Shown one piece after another: positions 1-12,318 of a stretch of 64,000 bases of DNA. The notes below the pieces were generated by a model, which was not told the DNA's origin, did not search any database, and was given only the letters and a program-made list of their open reading frames with translations. Every line of letters begins with the position of its first letter. The first letter of the stretch is position 1. A program made the position numbers and the translations under genes. This DNA is from Amycolatopsis pittospori (GTDB taxonomy: Bacteria > Actinomycetota > Actinomycetes > Mycobacteriales > Pseudonocardiaceae), in assembly GCF_013870525.1 (NCBI RefSeq), contig NZ_JACBXD010000017.1, positions 1 through 64,000 of the forward strand, read 5' to 3'.

Positions 1-869
1 CCCCCTCGCTCGCGGACGCGGTCTCGCGCGTCGTCCGGGTGACCCGCCGCGATCGCGCCCAAGCCGTGGTCAACGCCGGAACCGGGCTGGGTGTCCTGGT
101 CTCCGGCCCGGTCTCGCTGCTCGCCATCGGCGACTGGCGGCTGGCGTGGTGGGCCTTCGCGGCGGCGTCCGCCCTGGTGACACTGTGGATCGCCCGCGTC
201 GTGCCGCCGGTCCGGGAGCAGGCGAAGACCGGACTGCCGTCACCGCTGTTCCCGCCCTCCACCAGACGGCTGCTGCCCGCCGCCGCGATGCTCGGCATGG
301 CCAGTGCCGCGATCTGGACCTTCGGCCGGGACATCGCCGTGAGCATCGGCGGCCACGGCGAGACCGCGTCGACCGTCGTGTGGATCGTCCTCGGCGTGGT
401 CGGCCTGGCGGGCGCGTTCACCGCCGAACTGACGTCGCGGACGGGGCTCCGCCGGACCTGGTCGGCCGGGATGATCCTGTTCGCCGTCGCGACGGCGCTG
501 TTCGCGGTCGCCACCCGATCGCTGCCCGCGCTGATCGTCGCGGCGGCGCTCTTCGGAGCCGTCTACATCGGACTGACCGGCGTGCTGATCCTCTGGGGCA
601 CCAGGGCATATCCGGCCTCCCCCGCGTTCGGTGTCGGCGTGGCCTTCCTGATGCTGGCACTCGGCCAGGCCGCCGGGGCGCCGCTCATCGGGTTCCTCGG
701 CGACATCGCCGATCTCCGCGTCGGTTTCCTCGCCGCCGCCGTGATGGCGATCGCCGGCGTCCTGTTCGCGCCCCGGGAGGCGACCACGACCTACAACTTC
801 GGGGTCCGCTCCCTCTCAAGGGTGAGTTCCGTCCCGCCGGAGCGGGAATCCCGGGCGGGCCGCGCGTGA
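1..869 (+). CDS. MFS transporter, C-terminal part (5' end outside window)
   Basis: The reading frame is open back to the left edge of the window, so the gene starts upstream; a GTG at 39 lies inside the protein. The visible 280-odd residues hold about seven to eight hydrophobic segments separated by short Arg-rich loops, and a [19 protein letters not shown] segment typical of the middle of major facilitator transporters. Substrate cannot be told. The last 25 residues are polar and leave the membrane. The stop lies 13 bp before the AarF-like gene, so the two may be co-transcribed. Family is clear; specificity is unknown. Confidence 0.8.
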   Translation, partial: PSLADAVSRVVRVTRRDRAQAVVNAGTGLGVLVSGPVSLLAIGDWRLAWWAFAAASALVTLWIARVVPPVREQAKTGLPSPLFPPSTRRLLPAAAMLGMASAAIWTFGRDIAVSIGGHGETASTVVWIVLGVVGLAGAFTAELTSRTGLRRTWSAGMILFAVATALFAVATRSLPALIVAAALFGAVYIGLTGVLILWGTRAYPASPAFGVGVAFLMLALGQAAGAPLIGFLGDIADLRVGFLAAAVMAIAGVLFAPREATTTYNFGVRSLSRVSSVPPERESRAGRA

Positions 870-882
870 TGTCCTTCTCGGC

Positions 883-2847
883 ATGAACCTGCTGCTCGGC
901 CTGCTCACCCTGCCCGTCTACGCGCTCATGCTGTGGCCGCTCGTGGTCGCCGCCCGCCGCGTGCTGGGTGTGCGGATCGGCGTGGTCCGCGCGTTCTGCG
1001 CGGCCGGCTTCGGCTGGCTCGTCGCGGGCGGCATCGTCAGCGCGTTCCCGAGGGAGATGATGACCAACGGGGCGTTCGCCGGGCTGATCATCCCGGTGGC
1101 GGGCGGCGCCTTCCTGGCGACGCTGATCTTCCTGTTCGTCGCGGAGTTCGTCCTCCCGGCGGGTTCCGGGCTCGGGCTGATCGGCCGGATCCGCTCCCTG
1201 CGCCGTCGCGCGGCCCGGACCCGGCGGTACTCGCAGATCACCCGGATCGCGATCAAACACGGCCTCGGCCGTTACCTCACCGGCCGTCGCGAACCCGGCC
1301 TCGCCCAGGTCCGGCACGCCAAACTGGCGCGTTCGCTGCGACGCGCGCTGGAGGAGGGCGGCGTGACGTTCGTGAAGCTCGGCCAGCTGCTCTCGACGCG
1401 GTCCGATCTGCTCCCGCCGGTGTTCATCGACGAACTCGGCAAACTCCAGGACCAGGTCGCCTTCGCCGACGCCGACGAGGTCGCGACGGTGCTGCGGGAA
1501 GAGCTGGGCGGGGACCCGGACGAGATCTTCGCCGAGTTCGACCCGGAACCGATCGCCGCCGCGTCCATCGCGCAGGTCTACCGCGCGAAGCTGCGAGACG
1601 GACAGGACGTGGTCGTCAAGGTGCAGCGGCCCGGCGTGCAGACACTGGTCGAGCGGGACCTCGACATCGTCCGCCGGGTGGCCGCCGCCTTGGACCTGCG
1701 CGCGGACTGGGCCCGCTCGCTCGGCGTCATCGACCTCGCCGAAGGATTCGCCGACGCGCTGATCGAGGAACTCGATTTCCGCACGGAGGCAAGGAACATC
1801 GAGGCCGTCAGCGCCGCCTACCCGCACGCCGACGTCGCCCTGCCGACCGTCCACAAAGCACTGTCCACCGAACGTGTCCTGGTAATGCGCCGCCTCGACG
1901 GCAAACCGCTCGCCGCCGCCCGGGAGCAGGTCCCGGTCGCCGAGCGGGCCAAACTCGCGCGGTCGATGCTGCGCTGCGTGCTCGGCCAGGTGATGGGCAG
2001 CGGCGTCTTCCACGCCGACCCGCATCCCGGCAACGTCCTGCTGCTCACCGACGGCAGGCTGGGCCTGCTCGACTTCGGTTCCGTCGGACGGCTGGACTCG
2101 GGACTGCGCGGCGGGCTGCAGAACCTGATCCTCGCCCTCGACCGCGGCGACCCCGCGGCGTTGCGCGACGGCCTGCTGGAGATCGTCGACCGGCCGGACG
2201 AGATCGAGGAGCAACGGCTGGAGCGCGCGCTGGGTGCGTTGGTGGCCAAGCACTTCAACCACGGACAGGCACCGGATCTGGACATGTTCACCGACCTGTT
2301 CCGGGTGATCGCCGACTTCCGGCTCAGCGTGCCCCCGCCGATCGCCGCGGTGTTCCGCGCACTGGCCACTTTGGAGGGAACGCTGGCCGCGCTGGCGCCG
2401 GGATTCAACATCGTCGTCGAATCCCGCGCCTACGCCGCCGAACAGGTGGGCGCCGGCTTGCGGCCGGAGTCGCTGCGCTCCACCGCGACCAACGAACTGA
2501 TGGCCCTCCTGCCGGTGCTGCGCCGGCTGCCCCGCCGTATCGACCGGATCGGCAACGCGCTGGAGCAGGGCAGGCTTTCGGTCAACGTCCGGCTGTTCTC
2601 CGACGAACGCGACCGCGACGTGGTCACCGGCCTGGTGCACGAACTGCTGCTGGCCTTCGTCGGCGCGGCGACCGGGTTGATGGCCGTCCTGCTGCTGGGC
2701 GGCGCGACCGGCCCGGAGGTGCTGCCGGGGGTCACGCTGCACCAGATGTTCGGCTACAACCTGCTGGTGGTCAGTGCGCTGGTGGGGTTGCGGCTGCTCT
2801 TCGTCGTTTTCCGGCGGACCGGGCAACGATCACGATCGAACCGATGA
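883..2847 (+). CDS. AarF/UbiB/ABC1-family kinase-like membrane protein
   Basis: 654 residues. Three hydrophobic segments occupy about residues 1-95 and another pair lies near the C-terminus, flanking an atypical kinase fold. Family hallmarks are visible: KLGQ (165-168), the alanine-rich nucleotide loop AAASIAQV (about 225), the VVVKVQRPG lysine strand (about 246), HADPHPGN (378-385) and DFG (397-399). UbiB/ABC1 proteins are ATPases or kinases linked to isoprenoid lipids; in menaquinone-using actinobacteria the role is undefined, so the function here is inferred only at family level. It sits 13 bp after the MFS gene. Its last 77 bp overlap the end of the convergent signal peptidase gene. Confidence 0.88.
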   Translation: MNLLLGLLTLPVYALMLWPLVVAARRVLGVRIGVVRAFCAAGFGWLVAGGIVSAFPREMMTNGAFAGLIIPVAGGAFLATLIFLFVAEFVLPAGSGLGLIGRIRSLRRRAARTRRYSQITRIAIKHGLGRYLTGRREPGLAQVRHAKLARSLRRALEEGGVTFVKLGQLLSTRSDLLPPVFIDELGKLQDQVAFADADEVATVLREELGGDPDEIFAEFDPEPIAAASIAQVYRAKLRDGQDVVVKVQRPGVQTLVERDLDIVRRVAAALDLRADWARSLGVIDLAEGFADALIEELDFRTEARNIEAVSAAYPHADVALPTVHKALSTERVLVMRRLDGKPLAAAREQVPVAERAKLARSMLRCVLGQVMGSGVFHADPHPGNVLLLTDGRLGLLDFGSVGRLDSGLRGGLQNLILALDRGDPAALRDGLLEIVDRPDEIEEQRLERALGALVAKHFNHGQAPDLDMFTDLFRVIADFRLSVPPPIAAVFRALATLEGTLAALAPGFNIVVESRAYAAEQVGAGLRPESLRSTATNELMALLPVLRRLPRRIDRIGNALEQGRLSVNVRLFSDERDRDVVTGLVHELLLAFVGAATGLMAVLLLGGATGPEVLPGVTLHQMFGYNLLVVSALVGLRLLFVVFRRTGQRSRSNR

Positions 2848-3592
2848 AGCCGATCAGGAAGAGCCCGGCCCCGGCGACGACGAGATTGCGGTAGTCGACG
2901 AAACCGGTGTCGCTCAGCGGCTCGCCCGGGAGGCCCGCGTCGACGAACGCCGTGGTCCGCGGAACCGGCTCGGCGGCCAGGACGTGCCCGATCCCGACTA
3001 CGATTCCATAGACCTTGGAGAGTTCGATGGCGCCGTTTCCGGGCTCATCGGCGTAGATCCGCGAATCGCGGGAATTCGTCCGGTCGTCTCCGGCGACGAA
3101 GATCGCCCCCGGTGGCACGGTCACCGCCTTGAAGCGAATGAAGTCTTCGAGACCACTGTCCGGCTTCCGGGCGACGTACGGCTCTTTGACCGGCTTCCCG
3201 TTGACGGTGATCGCATGGTGCTCGTCGTTCTCACAACAGGACACCACGTCACCCGCCACCGCGATGACCCGTTTGAGCATCAGCCCGCGTTCACCGCCGC
3301 TGTCCGGCAACGCGGAAAGGTCGAACACGACCAGATCACCACGGCTGACGCCCGACTCCCCGGCCGAACGATAGACCAGCCTCGTCTCGCCGGGGATCGT
3401 CGGCCCCATGGAGGAGTCGTCGCCGACGATCACCATTTGATAGCCGAAGAGCCGGAACAGGCCGAAGCCGGTACCGCCGACGCCCAGGAGCGCGACGAGG
3501 ATCATCACGAGCAGGAGAGGAGAGAATCTTCGCTTCGGCCCGGGCCTCTCGACGGGCGGAGCGGGGAAGTCCGTTTCGGTCACAGCGCACAT
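2771..3592 (-). CDS. lepB: Type I signal peptidase (S26)
   Basis: 273 residues with the ATG at 3592; a GTG three codons further in (VTETDF) is an alternative. Order: short Pro-rich cytoplasmic tail, one transmembrane helix (about 24-48), periplasmic catalytic domain, second transmembrane helix and a basic tail. The catalytic serine is in [11 protein letters not shown] (Ser61), the general-base lysine is in [10 protein letters not shown] (Lys108), and box E is [11 protein letters not shown]. It cleaves Sec/Tat signal peptides on the outer membrane face. An adjacent CC pair in the catalytic domain (SCCEND) could form a disulfide. It runs towards the AarF-like gene and overlaps it by 77 bp. Because actinomycetes often carry several signal peptidases, this may be one paralogue. 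Confidence 0.9.
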   Translation of the reverse strand: MCAVTETDFPAPPVERPGPKRRFSPLLLVMILVALLGVGGTGFGLFRLFGYQMVIVGDDSSMGPTIPGETRLVYRSAGESGVSRGDLVVFDLSALPDSGGERGLMLKRVIAVAGDVVSCCENDEHHAITVNGKPVKEPYVARKPDSGLEDFIRFKAVTVPPGAIFVAGDDRTNSRDSRIYADEPGNGAIELSKVYGIVVGIGHVLAAEPVPRTTAFVDAGLPGEPLSDTGFVDYRNLVVAGAGLFLIGFIGSIVIVARSAGKRRRAAATPPAH

Positions 3593-3625
3593 TAACGCCG
3601 CGCTCCGACATTTTCCGGCGAACAC

Positions 3626-3952
3626 TCAAGTTCGGGGCGCGTACATGATGACGCCGACCCCGGCCAGGCAGATCAGCGCGCCGACGACGTCGTAGCGGTC
3701 CGGCCGGTAGCCGTCGGCGATCATGCCCCAGGCCAGGGATCCCGCGACGAACACTCCCCCGTACGCGGCGAGGATACGGCCGAAGTTCGCGTCGGGCTGC
3801 AACGTCGCGACGAAACCGTAAAGGCCCAGTGCCACGACACCCGTACCGATCCAGAGGTAGCCGCGATGTTCCCGCACGCCCTGCCAGATCAGCCAGGCGC
3901 CGCCGATCTCCAGCAGCGCGGCGAGCGCGAACAGCGCCATCGAGCGGATCAT
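3626..3952 (-). CDS. YnfA/UPF0060-family small membrane protein
   Basis: 108 residues, the usual size of the family, with four hydrophobic segments. Family-like features include [19 protein letters not shown] near the N-terminus, [24 protein letters not shown] in the middle and [20 protein letters not shown] at the end. The fold is related to small multidrug resistance/EamA transporters, but transport has not been generally shown. The ATG at 3952 is chosen over an upstream TTG because family members begin close to the first helix. It lies 33 bp from the signal peptidase start and downstream of the suf operon's palindromic end. Confidence 0.85.
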   Translation of the reverse strand: MIRSMALFALAALLEIGGAWLIWQGVREHRGYLWIGTGVVALGLYGFVATLQPDANFGRILAAYGGVFVAGSLAWGMIADGYRPDRYDVVGALICLAGVGVIMYAPRT

Positions 3953-3996
3953 GCGGTTACCCAATCAAACACCCGGGCGGCCTTGAGGTGCCAAAA

Positions 3997-4051
3997 GTCC
4001 GTGAAGGCCTCCTTGAGGGACCCTGGGTCCCTCAAGGAGGCCTTCACGGAC
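3997..4051. repeat. Palindromic repeat family A, copy 1 (55 bp, perfect)
   Basis: Perfect inverted repeat: 27-nt arms (GTCCGTGAAGGCCTCC... / ...GGAGGCCTTCACGGAC) around one central T. It lies 43 bp after the sufT stop, so it is the last element of the suf operon and probably stops transcription. The same 55 bases recur exactly at 18991-19045. Confidence 0.9.
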
Positions 4052-4094
4052 AGCGGCGATCCAGCCCAGAGCGTTCCAGGCGCAAAAGAGAAGG

Positions 4095-4502
4095 TCAGAC
4101 GGTGAAGCCCAGGGCGCGCAGCTGTTCGCGGCCGTCCTCGGTGATCTTCTCCGGACCCCACGGCGGCATCCAGACCCAGTTGATCCGGAAGTCCTTGACC
4201 AGACCCGTTCCCCCGCCGACGAGCGCGGCACCGGTCTGGTCCTCGATGACGTCGGTCAGCGGGCAGGCCGCGGACGTCAGGGTCATGTCGATGGTGGCGG
4301 TGTTGTCCGGCTCGACATGGATGCCGTAGACCAGGCCGAGGTCGACGACGTTGATGCCGAGTTCGGGGTCGACGACGTCGCGCATCGCCTCTTCGACGTC
4401 CTCGACCTTCGCCACGTCGGCGCTGTCCGGGGCGGCGGCGGTCTCGGCGTCGAGGTCGGCGGCCGTGCGCCCCTCGCGGGTTTCGGTCTGCTGTTCGGTC
4501 AT
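4095..4502 (-). CDS. sufT: SufT-like Fe-S assembly factor (MIP18/DUF59)
   Basis: 135 residues. An acidic, alanine-rich N-terminal 30 residues precede the DUF59 domain: VEEAMRDVVDPELGINVVDLG, then the conserved cysteine in TSAACPL, then WMPPWGPEKIT near the end. SufT-type proteins help mature Fe-S enzymes and close the actinobacterial suf operon. Its ATG overlaps the sufU stop by four bases (ATGA), so translation is probably coupled. It is followed by a 55-bp palindrome that likely ends the transcript. Assignment rests on the domain and its operon position. Confidence 0.92.
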   Translation of the reverse strand: MTEQQTETREGRTAADLDAETAAAPDSADVAKVEDVEEAMRDVVDPELGINVVDLGLVYGIHVEPDNTATIDMTLTSAACPLTDVIEDQTGAALVGGGTGLVKDFRINWVWMPPWGPEKITEDGREQLRALGFTV

Positions 4503-4947
4503 GCCGTCTCAACTCCGTTGGTCGTGCGGGCGACGGCGTCCTTGAACGCCATCCATCCGAGCAAGGCGCATTTCACGCGGGCCGGGTACTTGGCGACGCC
4601 GGCGAAGGCGATGCCGTCCTCCAGCACTTCCTCGTCCGGTTCGATCTGTCCCTTGCCCTGCATCAGCTCGACGAAGGCGTCCATGGTGGTGAACGCCTCC
4701 TCCACGGTGTGCCCGACGACGAGATCCGTCAAGACCGACGTGGAAGCCTGGCTGATCGAGCAGCCCTGGCCCTCGTAGGAGACGTCGGCGACCTTCCCGT
4801 CGGCGACCTTCACCCGCAGCGTCACCTCGTCGCCGCAGGTCGGGTTGACCTGGAACGACTCGCCGTCGAACGGCTCGCGCAGACCGCGGCCGTGCGGGTT
4901 CTTGTAGTGGTCCAGGATGATCTCCTGGTACATGCTCTCCAGGTTCA

Positions 4948-4948
<1 letters not shown>
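4499..4948 (-). CDS. sufU: SufU-type iron-sulfur scaffold / sulfur acceptor
   Basis: 149 residues, IscU-like fold. The three conserved cysteines are Cys38 (NPTCGDEV, with Asp40), Cys63 (EGQGCSISQAS) and Cys127 (RVKCALLGW). In Gram-positive SUF systems SufU is a zinc protein that accepts persulfide sulfur from SufS and passes it to SufBCD. The ATG shares its A with the sufS stop (TGATG), and the gene's end overlaps sufT by four bases, so S-U-T are tightly coupled. Confidence 0.95.
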
Positions 4949-7045
<2,097 letters not shown>

Positions 7046-7081
7046 TTCTTTCCTAAAAGTCTCTTGTGGACGGACGGGGGC

Positions 7082-8254
7082 TCAGACGCCCACAGCTTCG
7101 AGTTCGGCTTCGATCGCGGCTTCGAGGCGCTCGCGCACCTCGGGGACACCGATCTTGACCAGGATCTCGTGGAAGAACCCGCGCACGACCAGCCGCCGCG
7201 CGGCGTCCTCGCCGATTCCGCGCGACTGAAGGTAGAACAACTGCTCGTCGTCGAACCTTCCCGTCGCACTCGCGTGTCCGGCGCCTTCGATCTCGCCGGT
7301 CTCGATCTCCAGGTTCGGGATCGAGTCCGCCCGCGCGCCCGGCGTCAGCACCAGGTTGCGGTTGAGCTCGTAGGTGTCGGTCGCCTCGGCGGCCGCCCGG
7401 ATCAGCACGTCGCCGACCCACACGGTGTGCGCGCCGTCGCCCTGCAGAGCGCCCTTGTACATCACGCGGGACTTGCAGTTCGGCACCGCGTGGTCGACGA
7501 AGAGACGGTGTTCCTGGTGCTGTCCTTCGTCCGCGAAGTACAGGCCGAGCATCTCGACGTCGCCGCCCTTGTCGGCGAAGGTCGCCGTCGGCGAGACGCG
7601 GACGAGGTCACCGCCCAGGGTGATGACGATGTGCTTGAGCGTGGCGTCGCGGCCGAGCTTGAGGTGCTGCTCGGACACGTGCACCGCGTCGTCGGCCCAG
7701 TCCTGGACGCTGACCACGGTCACGTTCGCCGAATCGCCGATGACGAACTCGACGTTGTCCGCGTACGTGCCGGAGCCGACGTGGTCGAGGACGATGACGG
7801 CCTCGGAGAACTGCTCGGCGCGCACCTGCAGGTGCCCGTAGGCGACCTTGCCCTCGCCGGGGCCGGTGATCTTGATCGTCGACGGCTTCGACGCCTTGGT
7901 CTCCTTGGGCACCGTGATGACGGTGGCCTCGGTGAACGAGGAGTACGCCTGCGCGGCGATCCGATCGCTCGGGACACCCGCGACGCCGAGGCGCTCGTCG
8001 TCCCGGCCTGCCTGCTCGATCTTCAGTTCGGGCGCGGCGTCGTGGTCCACGGTGGCCGAACCCGAAGCGGTGGCGGACCCGTCGTGCAGTCCGCGCAGCC
8101 GCTTCATCGGGGTGAAGCGCCAGTTCTCCTCACGACCGCCGGGGACCTCGAAGGCCTCGACGTCGTGAGAGGTGAAGCGCTCCGCGCGGGACGTGGCCGG
8201 GATGACCACGCCCTCGCGCATCGCTTCGGAAACGTTGTTCTCGGTAACCGACAT
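7082..8254 (-). CDS. sufD: SufD scaffold subunit
   Basis: 390 residues, all-beta SufB/SufD core. An N-terminal helical part (EVPGGREENWRFTPMKRL) is followed by the right-handed beta-helix. The C-terminal ATGRFDDEQLFYLQSRGIGEDAARRL is the segment that binds SufC. SufD pairs with SufB to form the Fe-S assembly platform. The ATG lies two bases after the sufB stop, so the subunits are probably made in step. Confidence 0.96.
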   Translation of the reverse strand: MSVTENNVSEAMREGVVIPATSRAERFTSHDVEAFEVPGGREENWRFTPMKRLRGLHDGSATASGSATVDHDAAPELKIEQAGRDDERLGVAGVPSDRIAAQAYSSFTEATVITVPKETKASKPSTIKITGPGEGKVAYGHLQVRAEQFSEAVIVLDHVGSGTYADNVEFVIGDSANVTVVSVQDWADDAVHVSEQHLKLGRDATLKHIVITLGGDLVRVSPTATFADKGGDVEMLGLYFADEGQHQEHRLFVDHAVPNCKSRVMYKGALQGDGAHTVWVGDVLIRAAAEATDTYELNRNLVLTPGARADSIPNLEIETGEIEGAGHASATGRFDDEQLFYLQSRGIGEDAARRLVVRGFFHEILVKIGVPEVRERLEAAIEAELEAVGV

Positions 8255-8256
8255 GA

Positions 8257-9705
8257 CTAGCCGACGGACCCTTCCATCTGAAGCTCGATCAGGCGGTTCA
8301 GCTCGAGCGCGTACTCCATCGGCAGCTCACGCGCGATGGGCTCGACGAACCCGCGCACGATCATCGCCATGGCCTCGGCCTCGTCGAGACCGCGCGACAT
8401 GAGGTAGAACATCTGGTCTTCGCTGACCTTCGAGACGGTCGCCTCGTGGCCCATCGACACCTCGTCGTTGCGGATGTCCACGTACGGGTACGTGTCCGAC
8501 CGCGAGATCGTGTCGACCAGCAGCGCGTCACAGACCACGCTGGAACGCGAGTGGTGCGCCCGCTTCGCGATCTTGATCAGGCCGCGGTAGGAGGTGCGGC
8601 CACCGCCGCGCGCCACCGACTTCGACACGATGGTCGAGGAGGTGTGCGGCGCCAGGTGCTCCATCTTCGCGCCGGCGTCCTGGTGCTGGCCTTCGCCCGC
8701 GAACGCGACCGAAAGGACCTCGCCCTTGGCGTGCTCGCCCATCAGGAAGACGGACGGGTACTTCATCGTGACCTTGGAACCGATGTTGCCGTCGATCCAC
8801 TCCATGGTCGCGCCCTCTTCGCACTTGGCGCGCTTGGTGACCAGGTTGTAGACGTTGTTCGACCAGTTCTGGATGGTCGTGTAACGGCAGCGGGCGCCCT
8901 TCTTCACGATGATCTCCACGACCGCCGAGTGCAGCGAGTCGGACTGGTAGATCGGCGCGGTGCAGCCCTCGACGTAGTGCACATAGGCGTCTTCGTCGAC
9001 GATGATCAGGGTCCGCTCGAACTGACCCATGTTCTCGGTGTTGATGCGGAAGTAGGCCTGCAGCGGGATGTCCACCTTGACGCCCTTGGGGACGTAGATG
9101 AACGAGCCGCCGGACCACACCGCGGTGTTCAGCGCGGAGAACTTGTTGTCCCCGGCCGGGATCACGGAGCCGAAGTACTCCTTGAAGAGCTCCGGGTGCT
9201 CCTTGAGCGCGGTGTCGGTGTCCAGGAACAGGACGCCCTGCGCCTCCAGATCCTCGCGGATCGAGTGGTAGACGACCTCGGACTCGTACTGCGCGGCCAC
9301 ACCGGCGACGAGGCGCTGCTTCTCCGCCTCGGGGATGCCGAGCCGGTCGTACGTGTTCTTGATGTCCTCGGGCAGGTCTTCCCAGGAGGTGGCCTGCTTC
9401 TCACTGGACCGCACGAAGTACTTGATGTTGTCGAAGTCGATCCCGGAGAGGTCCGCACCCCAGTTGGGCATGGGCTTCAGGTCGAAGAGCTTGAGAGCCT
9501 TCAGTCGTGCTTCGCGCATCCACTCCGGCTCGGACTTCTTCGAGGAGATGTCGGTGACGACGTCCTCGTTCAGTCCGCGACGGGCGCTGGCGCCCGCCTC
9601 GTCGGAGTCCGCCCAGCCGAACGCGTACTTGCCAAGGGACTCGATGGTCTCTTCCTGGCTCATGGGCGCGGTGGTGGGAGTGCGCTGCTCGGCAGCGGCA
9701 GTCAT
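8257..9705 (-). CDS. sufB: SufB scaffold subunit (no intein)
   Basis: 482 residues. The core motif [20 protein letters not shown] and the C-terminal [17 protein letters not shown] mark SufB, the subunit on which the nascent cluster forms. The ATG at 9705 (MTAAAEQ) is chosen because it overlaps the sufR stop as ATGA. In M. tuberculosis the orthologue is interrupted by an intein; here the protein has the ordinary length and I see no intein splice motifs. It is the first structural gene of the operon after the regulator. Confidence 0.96.
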   Translation of the reverse strand: MTAAAEQRTPTTAPMSQEETIESLGKYAFGWADSDEAGASARRGLNEDVVTDISSKKSEPEWMREARLKALKLFDLKPMPNWGADLSGIDFDNIKYFVRSSEKQATSWEDLPEDIKNTYDRLGIPEAEKQRLVAGVAAQYESEVVYHSIREDLEAQGVLFLDTDTALKEHPELFKEYFGSVIPAGDNKFSALNTAVWSGGSFIYVPKGVKVDIPLQAYFRINTENMGQFERTLIIVDEDAYVHYVEGCTAPIYQSDSLHSAVVEIIVKKGARCRYTTIQNWSNNVYNLVTKRAKCEEGATMEWIDGNIGSKVTMKYPSVFLMGEHAKGEVLSVAFAGEGQHQDAGAKMEHLAPHTSSTIVSKSVARGGGRTSYRGLIKIAKRAHHSRSSVVCDALLVDTISRSDTYPYVDIRNDEVSMGHEATVSKVSEDQMFYLMSRGLDEAEAMAMIVRGFVEPIARELPMEYALELNRLIELQMEGSVG

Positions 9706-10502
9706 GCGGGTTTCCCTCCATTCGGGATCCGTGCTGTGCGCCCTGGAGAGGGCGCCGTGCTTCCCGGCCGGGGTGTGGCCGGGTGACCCGCCGAAGCGAC
9801 GGGTACGTGTGTGGTGCACGCGTTGTCACCGCGCGCGATGGTCGCCAGCCGCTGCACGTGAGTACCCAGAAGTTCCGCGAAAGCCTCTGTCTCGGCTTCA
9901 CACAACTGGGGGAACTCGGCGGCGACGTGGGCGACCGGGCAATGGTGCTGGCAGAGCTGTTCGCCGGCACCGACCTGACGGGTCGACGCAGCGTAACCCT
10001 CCCTGGTCAGCGCCGCAGCGAGGGCCTCGGCGCGAGCGGTGGGGTCCGTGTGCTTGGTGATGGCGTCCTGATGCGGGCCGACCAGCGAAGCGACACGAGC
10101 CTCGGCGAAGGCCTTCACGGCGTCTTCCCCGGCGTGTTCGGAGAGGAACCGGATGGCCGAGGACGCGAGGTCGTCGTAGGCGTGCCCGAACCGGGCGCGA
10201 CCGGCCTCGGTGAGGAGGAAGTTCTTGGCGGGACGACCGCGTCCGCGCGGCCCGCGGCGGGGCGCGTCGCGGGTCTCGGCCTCGCCGTCGGCCAGCAGCG
10301 CGTCCAGATGACGGCGGACGGCGGCGGCGCTGATCCCCAGCTGCTCGGCGACCACGACGGCCGTCATCGGCCCCTGTTCCAGCAGCAAGCGGGCCACTTC
10401 GTGCCTGGTCCGCCCCTCGGGGCCGACCTGCACGGGGACAGGCTGGACCTCGGCACGGGGCATGTCGCCACCGGCCTCGTCCTGCGTCCCCGTCTTTTTC
10501 AC
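9702..10502 (-). CDS. sufR: SufR-like Fe-S-sensing transcriptional repressor
   Basis: 266 residues. An N-terminal winged helix (about 33-100: [20 protein letters not shown], then a basic [10 protein letters not shown] wing) is followed by a C-terminal domain with four cysteines, Cys184, Cys188, Cys201 and Cys229, suited to hold an Fe-S cluster. Actinobacterial SufR proteins repress their own suf operon when the cluster is intact. The last 45 residues are Pro/Thr-rich and look disordered. The start is GTG at 10502; an ATG at codon 14 is possible. The 3' end overlaps sufB by four bases. Confidence 0.93.
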   Translation of the reverse strand: MKKTGTQDEAGGDMPRAEVQPVPVQVGPEGRTRHEVARLLLEQGPMTAVVVAEQLGISAAAVRRHLDALLADGEAETRDAPRRGPRGRGRPAKNFLLTEAGRARFGHAYDDLASSAIRFLSEHAGEDAVKAFAEARVASLVGPHQDAITKHTDPTARAEALAAALTREGYAASTRQVGAGEQLCQHHCPVAHVAAEFPQLCEAETEAFAELLGTHVQRLATIARGDNACTTHVPVASAGHPATPRPGSTAPSPGRTARIPNGGKPA

Positions 10503-10504
10503 AA

Positions 10505-10514
10505 CACAAGTGTG
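10505..10514. promoter_or_regulatory. Short inverted repeat upstream of sufR, possible operator
   Basis: CACA-AG-TGTG lies directly before the sufR start codon, inside a longer ACAACACAAGTGTGACGTA tract. Autoregulation by SufR is known in relatives, and this is the only dyad I see here. The site is short and could be chance. Confidence 0.25.
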
Positions 10515-10628
10515 ACGTATTTCCGGGGAGACGGCAAAGAGGGGTGCCTCACGGAGTGGCGTGGGTCACGTCGGCGGCCGATCGCACGGGGGTAACCACG
10601 TACCCGCTCGGTCTGTTCCCGCGATCGC

Positions 10629-10634
10629 TACCCT
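10629..10634 (+). promoter_or_regulatory. Likely -10 box (TACCCT), leaderless start for mptB-like gene
   Basis: TACCCT is followed by six bases and then the GTG at 10641, the spacing expected if transcription begins at the start codon. No ribosome-binding site is present. I see no clear -35 box. Confidence 0.4.
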
Positions 10635-10640
10635 TCGTGC

Positions 10641-12299
10641 GTGGCAGTGGGCGAACACCCGGCACGGCGGGACACGGACGGGGCGGTACCGGAAGACCCG
10701 GCCGCGGGATCGGTGGCGACGCTGTCCCCGGTGCGCCCGCACGAACCCGAACCGCTCGACGACAAGGAACTGCGCGCGCTGAACGTCGTCCGCCGGTTCG
10801 GCGCGGTCGGCTCGCTCTTCCTGGCGCTCGGCTCGCTCGGCGCGGGTGCCGCGCCGGTGATCAACCCGGTGCAGAACATCCCGGTCCTGCGGCTGTTCAC
10901 CCGGATCCCCACCGTCTCGCTCGCGATGGGCCTCGCCGGGATGGCGATCATCGTGCTCAGCTGGCTGCTGCTCGGCCGGTTCGCCCAGCCCGCGCGCCGC
11001 CGCCTCGCTACCCAGGGCCAGCTCGCCCGCACGATCGCGCTGTGGTGCGCGCCGCTGCTGTTCATCCCGCCGCTGTTCTCCCGCGACGTCTACAGCTATC
11101 TCGCGCAGAGCGAGATCGTCGCCCGCGGGATGGACCCGTACTCACTCGGCCCGGCCGAGGCGCTCGGCGTCTCCGACCCGCTGACCTCGGGCGTCTCCAA
11201 CATGTGGCGCGAGACCCCGGCGCCGTACGGCCCGCTCCTGCTGCGCCTCGGCGGCTGGCTCGCGCCGCTGAGCAGCGGCAACATCGTCACCGGAGTGCTG
11301 CTGCAGCGCGGGCTCGCGCTGATCGGCGTCATCCTGATCATCTGGGCGCTGCCCCGGCTCGCCCGCCGGTTCGGTGTCCAGCCCGCGACCGCGCTGTGGC
11401 TCGGCGCGGCGAATCCGCTGCTGATCTTCCACTTCGTCGCGGGCGCCCACAACGACGCGCTGGCCATCGGGCTCATGGTGGCCGGACTGGAGATCGGCAT
11501 CCGGCGCCTGCCGGTGCGGATCAAGGGCGACAGTCCCCCGCCGCTGGCGAAGGGCGAATTGCTGTTCATCGGACTCGGGGTGGCCCTCATCACCCTCGGC
11601 GTCGCGGTGAAACTGAACGCGATCCTGGCGCTGCCGTTCTTCACGGTGATGGTGGCCAGACGCTGGCACGGCCGGATCAAGGACCTGATCACCGCGGCGG
11701 TGCCGATGGCGCTGCTGTTCGGTGTCGTGCTGGTGGCGGTCTGTTACGGCACCGGCCTCGGCTTCGGCTGGGTCGGCGCGCTCGGGACGCCGGGGCTGGT
11801 CCGCTCGTGGATCTCGCCGACGTCGGAACTGGCCGCGCTCGGCGGTGTCCTCGGCATCGCGCTCGGCCTCGGCAACCACACCAACGCGCTGGTGCCGATC
11901 CTCGGCTCGCTCGGCTACCTCGTGGCGGGCGCGGTGACGGTCAAGTTCCTCTGGGACAGCTTCAACTGGCGCTACCGGCCGATGATCGGCCTCGGCGTCT
12001 CGCTCGGCGCGGTGATGGTCCTGCACGTCGCGCTGCAGCCCTGGTACCTGCTGTGGGCGATCATCCCGCTCGCCGCGTCCGCCGGGACCTCACGCTTCCG
12101 TATCGCCGCGACCATCGTCACCGCGGTGCTGCCGTTCCTGCTGCCCACGACGGGCAGCACCTTCGACGGCCGGGGTTACGTCCTGCCGTTCGCGTGGGTC
12201 GCCGCCGGGGCCGTCACGCTCCTGGGGCTGTTCATCGTCCACCGCGTCTCGCCGCTGCTGCTGTCCAGACCGTCCCCGGAGCATTCGGTCCCCGCGTGA
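10641..12299 (+). CDS. mptB: MptB-like polyprenol-phosphomannose alpha-1,6-mannosyltransferase
   Basis: 552 residues, GT-C type membrane glycosyltransferase with about 12-13 hydrophobic segments. The acidic motif expected in the first periplasmic loop is present as FSRDVYSYLAQSEIVARGMD, followed by LTSGVSNMWRETPAPYGP. Relatives extend the mannan backbone of lipomannan/lipoarabinomannan using polyprenyl-phosphate mannose. The gene lies divergent from sufR, as MptB does in M. tuberculosis (Rv1459c next to Rv1460), which supports the assignment. The GTG at 10641 is preceded by a TACCCT box rather than a ribosome-binding site; a second GTG follows two codons later. Confidence 0.85.
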   Translation: MAVGEHPARRDTDGAVPEDPAAGSVATLSPVRPHEPEPLDDKELRALNVVRRFGAVGSLFLALGSLGAGAAPVINPVQNIPVLRLFTRIPTVSLAMGLAGMAIIVLSWLLLGRFAQPARRRLATQGQLARTIALWCAPLLFIPPLFSRDVYSYLAQSEIVARGMDPYSLGPAEALGVSDPLTSGVSNMWRETPAPYGPLLLRLGGWLAPLSSGNIVTGVLLQRGLALIGVILIIWALPRLARRFGVQPATALWLGAANPLLIFHFVAGAHNDALAIGLMVAGLEIGIRRLPVRIKGDSPPPLAKGELLFIGLGVALITLGVAVKLNAILALPFFTVMVARRWHGRIKDLITAAVPMALLFGVVLVAVCYGTGLGFGWVGALGTPGLVRSWISPTSELAALGGVLGIALGLGNHTNALVPILGSLGYLVAGAVTVKFLWDSFNWRYRPMIGLGVSLGAVMVLHVALQPWYLLWAIIPLAASAGTSRFRIAATIVTAVLPFLLPTTGSTFDGRGYVLPFAWVAAGAVTLLGLFIVHRVSPLLLSRPSPEHSVPA

Positions 12300-12318
12300 G
12301 GCCGTATCGTGACCTGTC

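Noticed and set aside
8257..9705. Possible SufB intein as in M. tuberculosis
   Set aside because: The protein is 482 residues with continuous SufB sequence; there is no insertion and no splicing motif.
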